Position numbers and translations under genes: made by a program | In this document: positions 1 to 8,377 of the stretch, in pieces | How positions within the stretch are numbered: the first letter of the stretch is position 1 | How the letters are laid out: each line of letters starts with the position of its first letter | The notes under the pieces: generated by a model | Seen by the model: the letters and a program-made list of their open reading frames with translations, nothing else | Told to the model about the DNA's origin: nothing | The model's database searches: none | Source: an uncultured Clostridia bacterium | Lineage (GTDB): Bacteria; Bacillota; Clostridia; Christensenellales; Aristaeellaceae | Assembly (NCBI GenBank): GCA_944363005.1 | Contig: CALVTV010000210.1 | Location: 1 to 8,377 of the forward strand | DNA: 8,377 nt | Direction: 5' to 3'

Positions 1-420
1 GAAGAGACGAATGAACCGAAGAAGGCCGAAGGCGGCGAAGCGCCGGGAGGTGCTGTAGACCCGACGACCGCAAGCGGCGAACCGGAGAGCGAAACAACGG
101 AAGTAGCGGGCGAAGCGGAGAAGACCGAAGGCAGCGAAGAGCCGGAAGGCGCTGTAGACCCGGTGTCCGAAAGCGGCGAAGGGCTTGAAGGCGAGGAAAA
201 CTCTGGCGCAATCGGCGGAAGTGCCGATGCAGAGAACGCGCAGGAACCCAAGCAGCTTGCGACGGCGGCCAGCGCATTGGAGAATGCGGTTGCTGCACCG
301 GCATCGTATGAGACGCAATTGCCGGTGATGGCGCTTGCGGCGCCCCAAGCTACCGAGGGGACGGAGAATGAGCCCCCGGTGGATAACGGCGAAACGGAAA
401 TGGAAGAGGATTACGCCGTC
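1..420 (+). other. Acidic Glu/Gly/Pro-rich low-complexity linker (residues 1-140)
   Basis: This stretch is dominated by Glu, Gly, Ala, Pro, Thr and Ser, with few hydrophobic residues before residue 80. It should be disordered and strongly negatively charged. From about residue 80 it becomes Ala-rich (ATAASALENAVAAP) and then acidic again up to residue 138. It leads into the first beta-strand-like sequence, LTINGVRVENTVYT at 147-160. Linkers of this kind often separate the export signal from the folded part of large surface proteins, so the window may begin not far from the N-terminus. That placement is inference, because no start or signal peptide is visible. Confidence 0.7.
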
Positions 421-3400
421 AATGCCGGTAGCGCTTATTTGACCATCAACGGCGTGCGTGTCGAGAACACTGTTTACACCAACGATACGGCCAGCAATGC
501 GATCCATAATGCATTGCTTGGCGCAATAGAGCGTCTTGGAACCAATCTGCCCGGCACCTCTGACGGTATCGTCGATATTCGCGTCACGGTGAGTGCGGGC
601 ACGTATGAAGGTGGCGTAGACCTTGGCGCAGGCGGCGAGGATTCTCTGCGTGCGCAGCTCCTGCGGACGATCAAGGGAGTCAATGCGACGGATACCCAGG
701 AACCTATTGCCAATATTTCCATCGTGGCTGAAGATGCCATGGAAACGGATGAGAATGGCAACGAAAATCCAACTGCCAATGCCAGCGGCAAGGCTGTCAT
801 CGAAGGCGATCTCATCTTTGACGGGTTCAATACCCTGTTGGCAGGCATCTACATTGGTCTCAACAGCAAAATCAACGCTGCGAACGCGGACAGCTTTGAT
901 TATTACGGTACGCAATTGGACGACCGTGTGGACATCGAAACCGAGAGCGTACAAGAAGTCACGGTCGATACGGGTGCAGGCGATGATACGGTAAATCTCG
1001 TGGCTACGCAGGAACCGACTGTGCATGTTGAAGTGAATCCGCAGGCCATCGAGGAAATCATCACTACGCAAGTCATCGAGCAAGTCGCTGGAAGTGATAC
1101 GGGCAGTGTGCAGGAGATTGCTTCCAAGGAGAACTTTGAGCAGTTTGTTTGCGATACGGTAGAACAGATCAAGCATGATAGCGTTTCTGGTTCCGGCAAG
1201 CGTGAGCGTGCGAAGGTAACCGTGCGCACGGGCGAGGGCGATGACGTGGCGAACGTGAAGGTCGTCAATTCGATGGCGTTCGGTGCCGATGCGCTGTCCT
1301 CTACCGATCCGAATCCGGGGATTGCCTATAGCTTTTCGCTTGACTTTGGGGCTACGGATGTGAGCATCGACCTGGGCGACGGAGCGGACGAAGTCAACGT
1401 CAGCGGCGGCACAAGCATGCTTTATGGCCGCAAGGCTTTGCAGGCCGTTCTCGAGTTCGCGCAGAAACAGCTGAGCACCAACGTCGAAGGCAGCCACATT
1501 GTTATCGACGCTGGCGCGGGAGACGATACTGTGGTCGTGGACACCACCGCCGCGTACTTTGATTTCTTTGGCGCGGATGTGCGCGTCAACTCCGGGGCGG
1601 GCTTTGACCGCGTCCATCTTACGGGCGAATTGGCTGAGGTCGTCGATGTGAAAGACCGCATCACCGGCAATAACACCCGGCTTTCTCTTGAGACGCAGGC
1701 TGAGATCCAGGTGTTTGACGAAATCCTCGGTCACTTTGTTGATGAGAATCCTGTAACTGCGGCGCTGGCCCTGCGCCAGCCCCTGGAAATCTCGCTTGAG
1801 GGTGCGGAAGCCGTCACCGATTTGCTGGACAACAAGGCCAGTGTCTCTTTGAACGGCGCGGAAAAACAGCTTGCTGTTCAACCGTTCACCGACTACATCC
1901 TCTCTGCGGACATGGATGGACGGGTTTCTTTCGCGGTTACCGTTACAGGCGACGGCTTCATGTCCAATCTGTTGGTCAAGGCGGCGCAAAGCGCGACCGA
2001 AAACCGCCTGATCGTCGACAAGCTGGAAGCGGACGGATTGAACGTATTCCTCGTCGCTCCGGAAATTGAGGTGGGCGGAAGCGTCGTCGGTGAAAACGTC
2101 GTCTTCGTGGCGCAGTCGCTCAATTCCGAGGCGCTTGACGCATCCCTCACCATCGCTGAGGACGATTTGACCGGAGAGAAACTGGAATTTGGTTTTGACT
2201 TTATCGAAGCCAGTGAAAAGGCGTCCATCTCCGTGCTCAAAGGCGCTTCGATTTATGCAAACGGTTTTGTGGATATGCTTGCGCAGACGCTGCAAACCGG
2301 TGGATATATTGACATCAAATTCATCGAGTCTCTCGATATGCCGCATTTCGTCGTGGCGAAATTTGGAACTGCGAGTGTGGACATCCATGGCGCCATTCAA
2401 GCGAACAAGGGTTTTGTCCATGCACAGGCGAAGGCGTACAATGACTTTGACGCTTCGGACCTTCTGGCGCTGATTCCGCTTTCCTTTGGCGTTGGCGGCG
2501 TGGAAGCTAAGGTTACGCTCGGAGACGGCGCCAATATCAATGCCGGTGCGGGCGCAAACTTCTTGAGTGACACGAGGATTTACGTCAACACCTTTGACAA
2601 GGGCAGCTTCCCGAAATTCAGTGTTTCCCTAGCGGGCAACGTCGTCACTGCGGATACGCAGACCCTCGTTTCCGGCAATGCGAAAATTCTGGCTTCGGAT
2701 GACGTGCGCGTGGACGCGCGCAGCCGTGCCGCCTCATACGCGGTGAGCATGGCGGAGCCTACGGATGTGGCATTGCAGACGGCAAAGAGCGGCATCTTCC
2801 TGGGGGCAAACTTCGCCATGGCGAATACGAAAGCCCAGGTGCTCGACTCGGCCTCTGTGGAGAGCCGCGCGGGCGATGTCGCCGTCGAAGCGGATGGCAT
2901 GCTGCTTACCCGCACCTATGCCATTTCTTCCCCCGTGAGCGTTTACGCTACGGATGAGGATGGCAACACGCTTGTGGATGCGGACGGCAACCCGGTAACG
3001 ACTACGCAGACCGCAAGTGTTCTGAGCCTTGTGACCATGGTCGAAGAAATCCTTGGCCATGTGCCCAAGGAGGTTGACTCCATTAAAGGAAAGCTCATCG
3101 GCGGCATCACGGGCAGCAACAGCCTTGCTATCAAGTTCAACTCGAGCACAGAGCCGCCCAAGGATGCGGTTACGCAGGCGAGCACGCAATTGGTTGGCGC
3201 ACTTGCGCTTGCGTTTATTGACAACGAGGTGAGCGCACTCATCAATACGGCCAATGCTGTCAAGGCGGCCGGTGAAATTTCCCTGCGTGCCTGGGGCGAG
3301 ACTACGTCGAGCCAGCGCGCGGACGGCTCTCTCTATGAGAATGCGTCGCTTGTCACGGTGCCCGGCATCGGTATGATCTCCAGAACTACGGAGGCAAGCA

Positions 3401-6400
3401 ACAACGCAGTCGGTGTCGGCGTGACGATCGGTGTGTTTGGCCATGACGTCAGCGCCATTGCCCAGAAGGGTGTTGTGACCGCTGGAAAGGGACTCGATGT
3501 TTCTGCGGACAGCCGTCGTGTTCACTCCTCTTTGGCGTCCAAGGCTGGACATATTCCGGCGACTTCTTCCTTTGGTCTGGGCGGTGCGGTGACGGTACAT
3601 ATCGCGTCTGTGCGCAACGAGGCCCGGCTTGCCAACACCGCCAAATTTGACCTTGAGGGCGCGGTGCATGTCGGATCCTCCATCGCACATGGTGCCTTTG
3701 AGACCATCGGCGATGCCAGCGGCAAGCGCGTGCGCAAATCGCTTTCCTTGGGCCTGATAGATTTCCCGCTCATCGATGCGCCGACATACCGTTCGGATAG
3801 CCTCGGCGTCGGTGCGGGCATCGCCGTCGGCGTCATTGGCGTGGATGTTTCTGCGGTGGTCGAGGATGGCGTCACGTTCAACAACGAGAATAAGCTTGAC
3901 AATCTTGAAATCGAAGCATCTTTCTCCGGAACGGAGGAACTGCGCGCGGCAGCCGGTGCGGCAGGCGGCATTTCTGCCACACCCGTGGTTGCCACGGACA
4001 TTTCCGGCGTGATGGTGGAAGCGTATCTCGGTAAGGCGGATGAAACCGCCATCACAGCGGGCGACATTACCGTGACCGCTCAGGGCACGATGGAGCGCAA
4101 GCTGACGGCGGATGCCGCGGCGGCGGGAACACGCGTTGGCGCAGGTGCGGCACTGGCCGTCAGCGTCTTCAATGACAGCGCTACGGCGGATGTGCTGCGC
4201 GGCGTGGATGCCGGTGGCGACGTGCGCGTGGGTGCGGATTCGGTCAGCCGTCTTGACGAGAATGTCAAGGCTTCGACCAGCGGCGCGCTGCCTGTCAATC
4301 CCACGGGTTCCGCCTCCACGGGCACTAGTACCACGCAGGATCGAGACGGCGTGCTCAGTGGAAATACGCAACCTTCTGGTAATACTGTCAACAGCGACGT
4401 GCGCGCTGAAGCGGACAAGCAGGCCGACGAAGCGCTTGCGCGCGGCGGCAAGCTGGCCGGCGAAGTCAACACGAAAAACGTCAATACGCAGAATGTCACC
4501 AACGCGGCGGCTTCGCGCCAGTACGCCCAGACTTCGGAGGGTTCCATCCAGGTTGCGGCGGCGATGGCGGTCAATATTCTCAACAACCTCTCGCGTGCGA
4601 AGGTCCACGACGGAAACGATATCCTTGCGCTGGGTGATATTGTGGTTCTTGCCCGCAATGATACGGATGCCGTGATCGCGGCCAATGCCAGTGCGACAGA
4701 CAGCCTGTATGGGCTTGGCGTGGCTGTGGCTGTCAACAACGTGACTCATGAGAACATCGCGTATTTGGGCACGGGTAGCGTACAGGGGCGCTCTTTGACC
4801 GTAGCGGCGGAGATTTACGAGAAAGAAGAGGCGAAGGCGCTGGAGGATGCGTTCAACGATCTGGTCCAGTTCCTTGCGGACAACGGTGCCATGGGCGAAC
4901 TGATCGACGTCGTGCGCGAGCGCGATTATGAGAGCAGCGCTGTGAACCAGTTGGATGTGTTGCTTGCCAAGGATCAGTGGACAGACGAAGAGCGTGCCAG
5001 TATTGCGGCCTATGTGGACGAGTTGATTGACGCTGCCCTTTGGAAGGATGGCGATGAGGTCACACTGCGCGAGCGCATCTATGATTTGATCCTCGCCAGT
5101 TGGGATGCGGCCTATGCCGGCACGCCCATCACCCGCGACCATGCCTACGGAATGGAAACCTATGTGCGGGAGGCGTTGCGCGCCCATTATATGGAAGAAA
5201 CGGCTCCTGAAAATGCCCTTTACAGCGATGTATGCGCCGGCCTCATTAGCGAATTGATCGCAGGTATCGACGCTTATCGCGCTGAGCAGGCATACAAGCA
5301 GCGGATGATCACGCTTGCTTGCGACCTCGCCGAGGGCAAGACGCTCACTGCCGAGGAACAGGCTGCGCTTAATGCCTATCTGGGCATGGAGGCGAATCAG
5401 GAGAACATGCGCGCCATCCGTCAGATGATCCTCGATGAGGCCATGGCGCAGATGACGGGGCAGGAGTCGGCCCTGAAAACGCTGGATGTCTACCCGGCAG
5501 CATTTGAAAAACTCTTGAACGATCAGTTTGCCTCGCTGGCCAATGTACAGGCGTGGATATTCCCGGAGCACTGGGGCACAAGCGTAGTGTTGGCCGGTGA
5601 AAAGACGTATACGGCGCTCATCGAGCTCCTGGCCGCGCGCTTTGGAAGTGGCGGAGAACTGGATGGCGTGGGTCATAAGATTTCGACGCAGGCCATCTCG
5701 GGCGTTGGCGCGTCCAGCGTTGGCGTTGCGGGTGCGGCTGCAATTACGGTGGTCAATGCGCGCGCTGAGGCGACTGTTGCCGCGCAGAAGAATCGGATCG
5801 TTCTCACAGGCGATGCGGTCATTCGGGCTGACGAGGCGCAGAAGGTCTATACCACGGCCAGCGGTTCGGCGGACAAAGTATTGGGCGCCGTTGCAAAGGC
5901 CAGAACAGTCAACAACCCGGGAACTTCGGTGGGCGTTGGCGCTTCGTTCGCCTTCAACCTGCTTTCCACGGACGTTAGCGCGATCCTGGGCGCAGGGCGT
6001 GACCTTGTTGCGGCTTCTTTGGACGTGTTCGCACGTCTGCGTAACGACGTCGATACCATCTCCGTGGCCGGTAGCGATCCCATTGCGCGACGCGATGCTG
6101 CGCTGCGTGCGGTGCCTACTTTGGGCAGCGCAACCGGTATTGAGACGCTCAAGGCGCAGGTCAATGCGGCGAACGCGGGAACGAACACGAAGGGTATCTC
6201 CGCGGATGCTTCTGTTGCATTGGCCATTGTGGAGAGCCAAGTGCGCGCGTTGGTTGAGTCCGGCGCAAGCGTCAAGACGACGAACAACAAGGATACCATC
6301 GAGACGCTGCAAGAGGAAGCAGGGAACGCCAAGCTTGCCAATGTTGCGGTGCAGAGCCTGCAATCCGGTGATTCTTATACCGAAGGCAAGGCTTTCTCCG

Positions 6401-8377
6401 CGGGCTCGCGGGCGGCTGTGGGCGCTACGGTTGCGGTGAGTCTGATGGACAGCGATGTGCTGGCCGCACTGCGCGCGAACACAAACGCCGCGGGAAGCGT
6501 GCGCGTCTACGCGCTGACACAGAATACCGACGAAGTCAACGCGCTGGCCACGAGTATCGGCGCCGACCTCGACCGCATTCTCGAAAAATTCCGTGAAGGC
6601 CTCAACTATGTGAGCCCGGGCGCGGGCCCCAGCAACCTGAGCGGCGACATTACAACCGCGCTGAACAAGCGCGCAACGCCGCTGATCGGCAAGGGCGTTT
6701 CTGGCATCAAGCAGGCCAGTGATTCGTTGCCGTTCTCTTCCAATATCCTGCGTGCTTTTAACATCGATCTGGACGCAGCTGTGGCACGCTCTACCGGTTC
6801 TGCCTCTTCGGCTACAAGTATGGCCAACGCGCAGAGCGGCAGTTCGGCCCAGCCGCAAAGCATCGCTGCGAACTCTTCTACGTTGAATGTCGCTGCGGCT
6901 ATTGGCCTGGCGTATAACGGGCACAAGGCCCTGGCAGAAATCAGCGGCGAAGTGGTTGCGGGCGGGGATGTGGAAGCGCATGCTGAAAACCATGCGAATT
7001 TCCGGACGCGTGCTTCCAGCGCTACGATCACCACGGCAGCTGTGGCGAACGTTGTCGGCACAGCCGCGGCTATAACGGTCAACCGCAACAGTGCCGAAAG
7101 CAAGGTCTCCGGCCGAGTGGAAGCCCAGGGAGATCTGGATGTTTCGGCCGAGACGACGCAGAACGTTGACGGCAATTACATCGCTTATATGAGTGCGCAG
7201 GCCGTGGCTCCGGCCATTGCTGTCAGCCCTGGCGGAACGTTTAATATCGCGGGTGCGGTTGCGGTGCTCTCTGCGCAGGCGAAGGCTGTGGCGCAGATTG
7301 CGGAAAACGCAATCATTGAGGCGCGCAATGTTGCCGTAACGGCACAGGATCACAGCAAGCTCGGCGTGCGTGCCCTGGGCATCAGCGCCGGTGCAGGTCA
7401 GACGGCAGGCTTTGGAGCTTCCTTCGCGCTGCTTTATGCGGGAAACACGACGCATGCGTTGGTCGGAAACGGCGCACAGGTGACGGCGGATTCCCTCAAG
7501 GTCGTTGCCCGGCGTGAGCAAATCGATGAAGAGCAGTACAAGTTCCCCTTCGATATCTCCGACCTCTTCACCGTCAACGCGACCGAGGACAGGGACAAGG
7601 GCCTGTTCAACCTCACGTTGAACAGCGATATCAACAATATCCGAGACTTCAAGTTTGAGACGACCATCAGCACCGACAACCTCCTCGACGTGCTGGATAT
7701 GATCAACTATCTGGCTACGGTCAACTACTACGTTGAGGCGATCTCCGGCAGCGTGCAAGCCGGCGTCGGCACGCAGGCGGCGTTGGCCGGTACGGTGGCG
7801 CTGCTGCTGACGGAAAACGACGTCAAGGCTGGCATCGGCCAGGATACGTTGATCACGCTCACGGAAAACGAGGACGAAGGGCTGCGCGTTGAAGCGGGCA
7901 GCGCGTCTTCCTCCAGGGTGATTGCCGGCTCGATCTCCGGTTCCACGGCGAAGGCGGGCGTCGGTGCGACCATTGCAACGGCTGAACAGCGCGACAGCGT
8001 GAACGCCTCTGTGGGCGATCGAAGTGTTGTGACCGCTGACGGCGATATCCACATCCAAGCGACGGCTCAGAACGACATCTGGGTGGTGACGACGGCGGAT
8101 GCGGTGGCGACGGGCGCGGGCGGCGCGGCAATCGGCGGCGGCGTCAACGTGATCGTCACGGGAGCCTCTGTGCAGGCTTTGGTTGGCGACAATGCCAAAC
8201 TGACAACGGAGGGCATCTTTGCCCAGACCGCGAAAAACGATGCGAAACTCACCCTGATCTCGGCGGACATGGGATTGGGAACGGGCGCGGCCGTGGCCGC
8301 GGGCGGAACCGTCGCTGTGCTCATCAACGAGAATCAGACGATTGCGCAGGTCGGGAAGGAAAGCGTTGTAAGCGCGC
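1..8377 (+). CDS. Giant repeat-rich surface adhesin-like protein, internal fragment open at both ends
   Basis: One uninterrupted + frame fills the window: 2792 codons with no stop, no start and no frameshift. The visible part is already over 2700 residues, so the full protein is larger. It is rich in Ala, Gly, Val, Thr, Asn and Asp and poor in Cys (I count three: 384, 1745, 1774) and Trp (seven), which is typical of long exported beta-rich proteins. Order of parts: acidic linker 1-140; probable beta-helix start 141-320; G-x-G-D-D motifs 321-540; unassigned beta-rich region 541-740; degenerate repeats from 741 onward with inserts. The repeats resemble those of leukotoxin LktA-type filamentous adhesins, so an adhesive or fibrous role outside the cell is inferred. 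The signal peptide and the C-terminal anchor or translocator that would settle the export route lie outside the window. Other possibilities are an autotransporter-like passenger or another giant extracellular repeat protein. That it is coding is near certain; the family is moderately sure and the function is inference. Confidence 0.95.
22..180 (+). repeat. Two copies of a 33-residue (99-base) acidic repeat
   Basis: Codons 8-27 (bases 22-81) and 41-60 (bases 121-180) align without gaps at a spacing of exactly 99 bases. Shared residues include K, EG, E, P, G-A-V-D-P and S-G-E. Identity also holds at the DNA level, for example gctgtagacc occurs in both copies. Bases 82-120 complete the first period, and the sequence after base 180 only weakly continues the pattern. 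It looks like a recent in-frame tandem duplication in the disordered linker. Further copies may lie upstream of the window. Confidence 0.75.
421..960 (+). other. Probable start of a right-handed beta-helix-like region (residues 141-320)
   Basis: Strand-like segments LTINGVRVENTVYT (147-160), VDIRVTVSAGTYEGGVDL (191-208), ANISIVAEDA, AVIEGDLIFDGF and GIYIGLNS are separated by polar turns. The pattern 'I-x-V-x-V-x-x-G-x-Y-x-x-G-V' is the usual first-rung signature of pectate-lyase-like and filamentous adhesin beta-helices. No catalytic residues of polysaccharide lyases or esterases can be recognised, so a structural role is the simplest reading. A carbohydrate-binding or enzymatic role is not excluded. 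The fold is inferred from pattern only. Confidence 0.45.
961..1620 (+). repeat. Cluster of five calcium-loop-like G-x-G-D-D type motifs
   Basis: Related motifs occur at residues 324-331 (TGAGDDTV), 410-416 (TGEGDDV), 458-465 (LGDGADEV), 504-511 (AGAGDDTV) and 531-538 (SGAGFDRV). Each follows a strand such as VTVD, VTVR, VSID, IVID or VRVN and ends in a hydrophobic residue. They match most of the RTX nonapeptide pattern G-G-x-G-x-D-x-hydrophobic-x but lack the first Gly and are spaced roughly 27-86 residues apart rather than in tandem. That argues against a classical RTX beta-roll. They fit turns of a larger beta-helix that might bind calcium individually. The last copy has lost one acidic residue. 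Similar isolated motifs occur in other giant adhesins as far as I know. Calcium binding here is inference. Confidence 0.6.
1621..2220 (+). other. Unassigned beta-rich region between motif cluster and repeats (residues 541-740)
   Basis: This part keeps the frame and amino-acid style of the protein but shows neither the G-x-G-D-D motif nor the GVGA-type repeat. Strand-like stretches include RLSLETQAEIQVF, LEISLEG, VSFAVTVTG and LNVFLVAPEIEVGGSVVGENVVFVAQ. The last one resembles the closing half of the downstream repeat units, so the repeat fold may begin gradually here. Residues of the type EILGH at 574-578 recur at 1016-1020. I recognise no enzymatic motif. Confidence 0.5.
2953..3000 (+). repeat. 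Perfect-length tandem of an 8-residue D-x-D-G-N turn
   Basis: Codons 985-992 (DEDGNTLV) and 993-1000 (DADGNPVT) are direct tandem copies at a 24-base period, with gat-g-ggcaac shared. D-x-D-G-N is a common calcium-friendly turn, and paired copies like this usually form an exposed beta-hairpin in surface proteins. Here it sits in the spacer between the repeat units ending at residue 965 and starting at 1064. A metal-binding role is possible but not shown. Confidence 0.6.
4270..4542 (+). other. Ser/Thr/Asn/Gln-rich spacer interrupting the repeats (residues 1424-1514)
   Basis: Between the units ending at 1414 and starting at 1515 lies a low-complexity segment. First comes a Ser/Thr/Gly/Pro part (NPTGSASTGTSTTQ), then a short charged helix-forming stretch (RAEADKQADEALARGGK at about 1470-1487), then an Asn/Thr/Val run with a small repeating motif (VNTKNVNTQNVTN). 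It contains no Trp or Cys and no recognisable domain. It is most likely a flexible or surface-exposed loop of the fibre. The Ser/Thr content would suit glycosylation, but nothing in the window proves this. Confidence 0.55.
4813..5670 (+). other. Helix-rich inserted domain of unknown function (residues 1605-1890)
   Basis: About 286 residues of a quite different kind split the beta repeats. They are rich in Glu, Leu, Ala, Asp, Arg, Met and Tyr, with amphipathic stretches such as ALEDAFNDLVQFLADNG, EERASIAAYVDELIDAAL, SELIAGIDAYRAEQAYKQRM and NMRAIRQMILDEAMAQM. Five of the seven Trp of the window lie here (1660, 1681, 1701, 1852, 1858), as do two of its three Cys (1745 and 1774, 29 apart). The segment is flanked directly by the unit at 1567-1604 and, after a Gly-rich linker, by the unit at 1906-1945. 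The composition suggests an independently folding helical domain displayed from the shaft, perhaps for binding or protein contacts. I recognise no known family. Codon choice looks like the rest of the gene, so there is no sign of recent transfer. Confidence 0.65.
6052..6192 (+). other. Short charged, helix-leaning spacer (residues 2018-2064)
   Basis: Between the units ending at 2012 and starting at 2065 lies a spacer with RRDAALRAV, IETLKAQVNAANAG and several Asn and Thr residues. It lacks the Gly/Ala strand pattern and probably forms one or two helices or a loop outside the shaft. No domain is recognised. Confidence 0.4.
6514..6876 (+). other. Mixed helical and Ser/Gln-rich insert (residues 2172-2292)
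   Basis: This insert of about 121 residues begins with a helix-like part (ADLDRILEKFREGLNYV). It continues through Pro/Gly turns (SPGAGPSNLSGD) and ends in a Ser/Ala/Gln-rich stretch (residues about 2265-2292, e.g. SSATSMANAQSGSSAQPQS). It separates the units at 2137-2171 and 2293-2329. It looks like an exposed, partly flexible loop; no known domain is seen. Confidence 0.45.
7510..7773 (+). other. Asp/Asn/Phe-rich insert (residues 2504-2591)
   Basis: This segment between units 2469-2503 and 2592-2632 is much richer in Asp, Asn, Phe, Ile and Leu than the repeats and poorer in Gly and Ala (for example FPFDISDLF, LFNLTLNSDINN, FKFETTIS and LLDVLDMINYL). The alternating pattern in LFNLTLNSDI and FKFETTIS suggests extra beta strands, followed by a helix at about 2563-2575. 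It may be a small side domain or an extended rung. No family is recognised. Confidence 0.45.

Larger units (their letters stand above)
2221..8377 (+). repeat. Long array of degenerate Gly/Ala beta repeats (about two dozen units, continues past window end)
   Basis: The unit is a Gly/Ala/Val stretch (GVGAGIAVGV, VGASFAFNLL, VGATVAVSLM), a polar turn, then 'A-x-I/V-x-x-G-x-V-x-A-x-x-x-L/V-x-V-x-A'. Supported units by codon: weak ones near 741-762, 789-811, 825-864 and 873-908; clearer ones at 930-965, 1064-1097, 1136-1171, 1191-1227, 1267-1308, 1317-1362, 1379-1414, 1515-1554, 1567-1604, 1906-1945, 1976-2012, 2065-2105, 2137-2171, 2293-2329, 2349-2384, 2413-2450, 2469-2503, 2592-2632, 2650-2690, 2705-2745 and 2759 to the end. 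Core length is about 35-45 residues, with spacers from almost none to about 300. Copies are alike in pattern but not in DNA, so the array is old rather than freshly amplified. A beta-helix or fibre shaft is the likely structure. The style is that of LktA-type filamentous adhesins; the exact repeat family was not tested. Confidence 0.75.

Noticed and set aside
961..1620. Classical RTX toxin beta-roll
   Set aside because: The G-x-G-D-D motifs are single and widely spaced, lack the leading Gly and do not form the nine-residue tandem that defines RTX rolls.
1720..3060. The shared EILGH at residues 574-578 and 1016-1020 as a repeated domain
   Set aside because: Similarity does not extend far beyond five residues, so it may be chance or only a short structural echo.
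3522..4067. A 181-codon antisense open frame
   Set aside because: It is low in complexity (Ser/Pro/Ala/Thr), wholly inside the repeat array, and has no family features.
4080..4739. A 219-codon antisense open frame rich in Ala, Ser and Thr
   Set aside because: It overlaps clear repeat units on the + strand and shows no domain, no convincing ribosome binding site and no space for a separate gene.
5597..6439. A 280-codon + strand open frame in another register
   Set aside because: Its product is extremely Arg/Ser/Leu-rich and without motifs, as expected from an out-of-frame reading of GC-rich coding sequence. The adhesin frame with clear repeat units covers the same bases.
2734..8058. A 1774-codon antisense open frame with a possible TTG start
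   Set aside because: It lies exactly codon-on-codon opposite the + gene, and its openness follows from the avoidance of TTA, CTA and TCA there. Its translation is Arg/His/Cys-rich with no recognisable domain, whereas the + frame has coherent repeats and motifs over the whole window.

Overview
The whole window is the inside of one very large gene. The + strand frame beginning at base 1 runs to base 8377 without a stop codon (2792 full codons plus one base). Neither the true start nor the true stop is in the window. I see no second gene, RNA gene, promoter, terminator, mobile element or CRISPR array. Other open frames, including a 1774-codon antisense frame, are best read as shadows of this gene.

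The product is a very large, Gly/Ala/Val-rich, mostly beta-stranded repeat protein. It looks like a surface or secreted adhesin. The repeat style most resembles the leukotoxin LktA-type filamentous adhesins: a glycine/alanine beta stretch such as GVGASFAFN, a short polar turn, then a strand pair of the type 'A-x-I-x-x-G-A-x-V-x-A-x-x-x-L-x-V-x-A'. That family assignment comes from pattern recognition and was not tested by a search. Layout in residues, counted from window base 1: 1-140, an acidic Glu/Gly/Pro linker with a duplicated 33-residue period; 141-320, a probable beta-helix start; 321-540, five scattered calcium-loop-like G-x-G-D-D type motifs; 541-740, a beta-rich region I cannot assign; 741-2792 and beyond, about two dozen degenerate repeat units interrupted by several non-repeat inserts. 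The most striking insert is a roughly 286-residue helix-rich, Trp- and Cys-containing segment at residues 1605-1890.

The organism is a bacterium of moderately high G+C (high fifties percent by eye). In-frame TTA is absent, and CTA and TCA occur once each. Proteins of this style are known from anaerobic, host-associated Gram-negative-type bacteria and some Clostridia, but the window does not allow a taxonomic call. With one gene present there is no operon context. The likely role, cell-surface attachment or a long extracellular fibre, rests on the repeat architecture alone.
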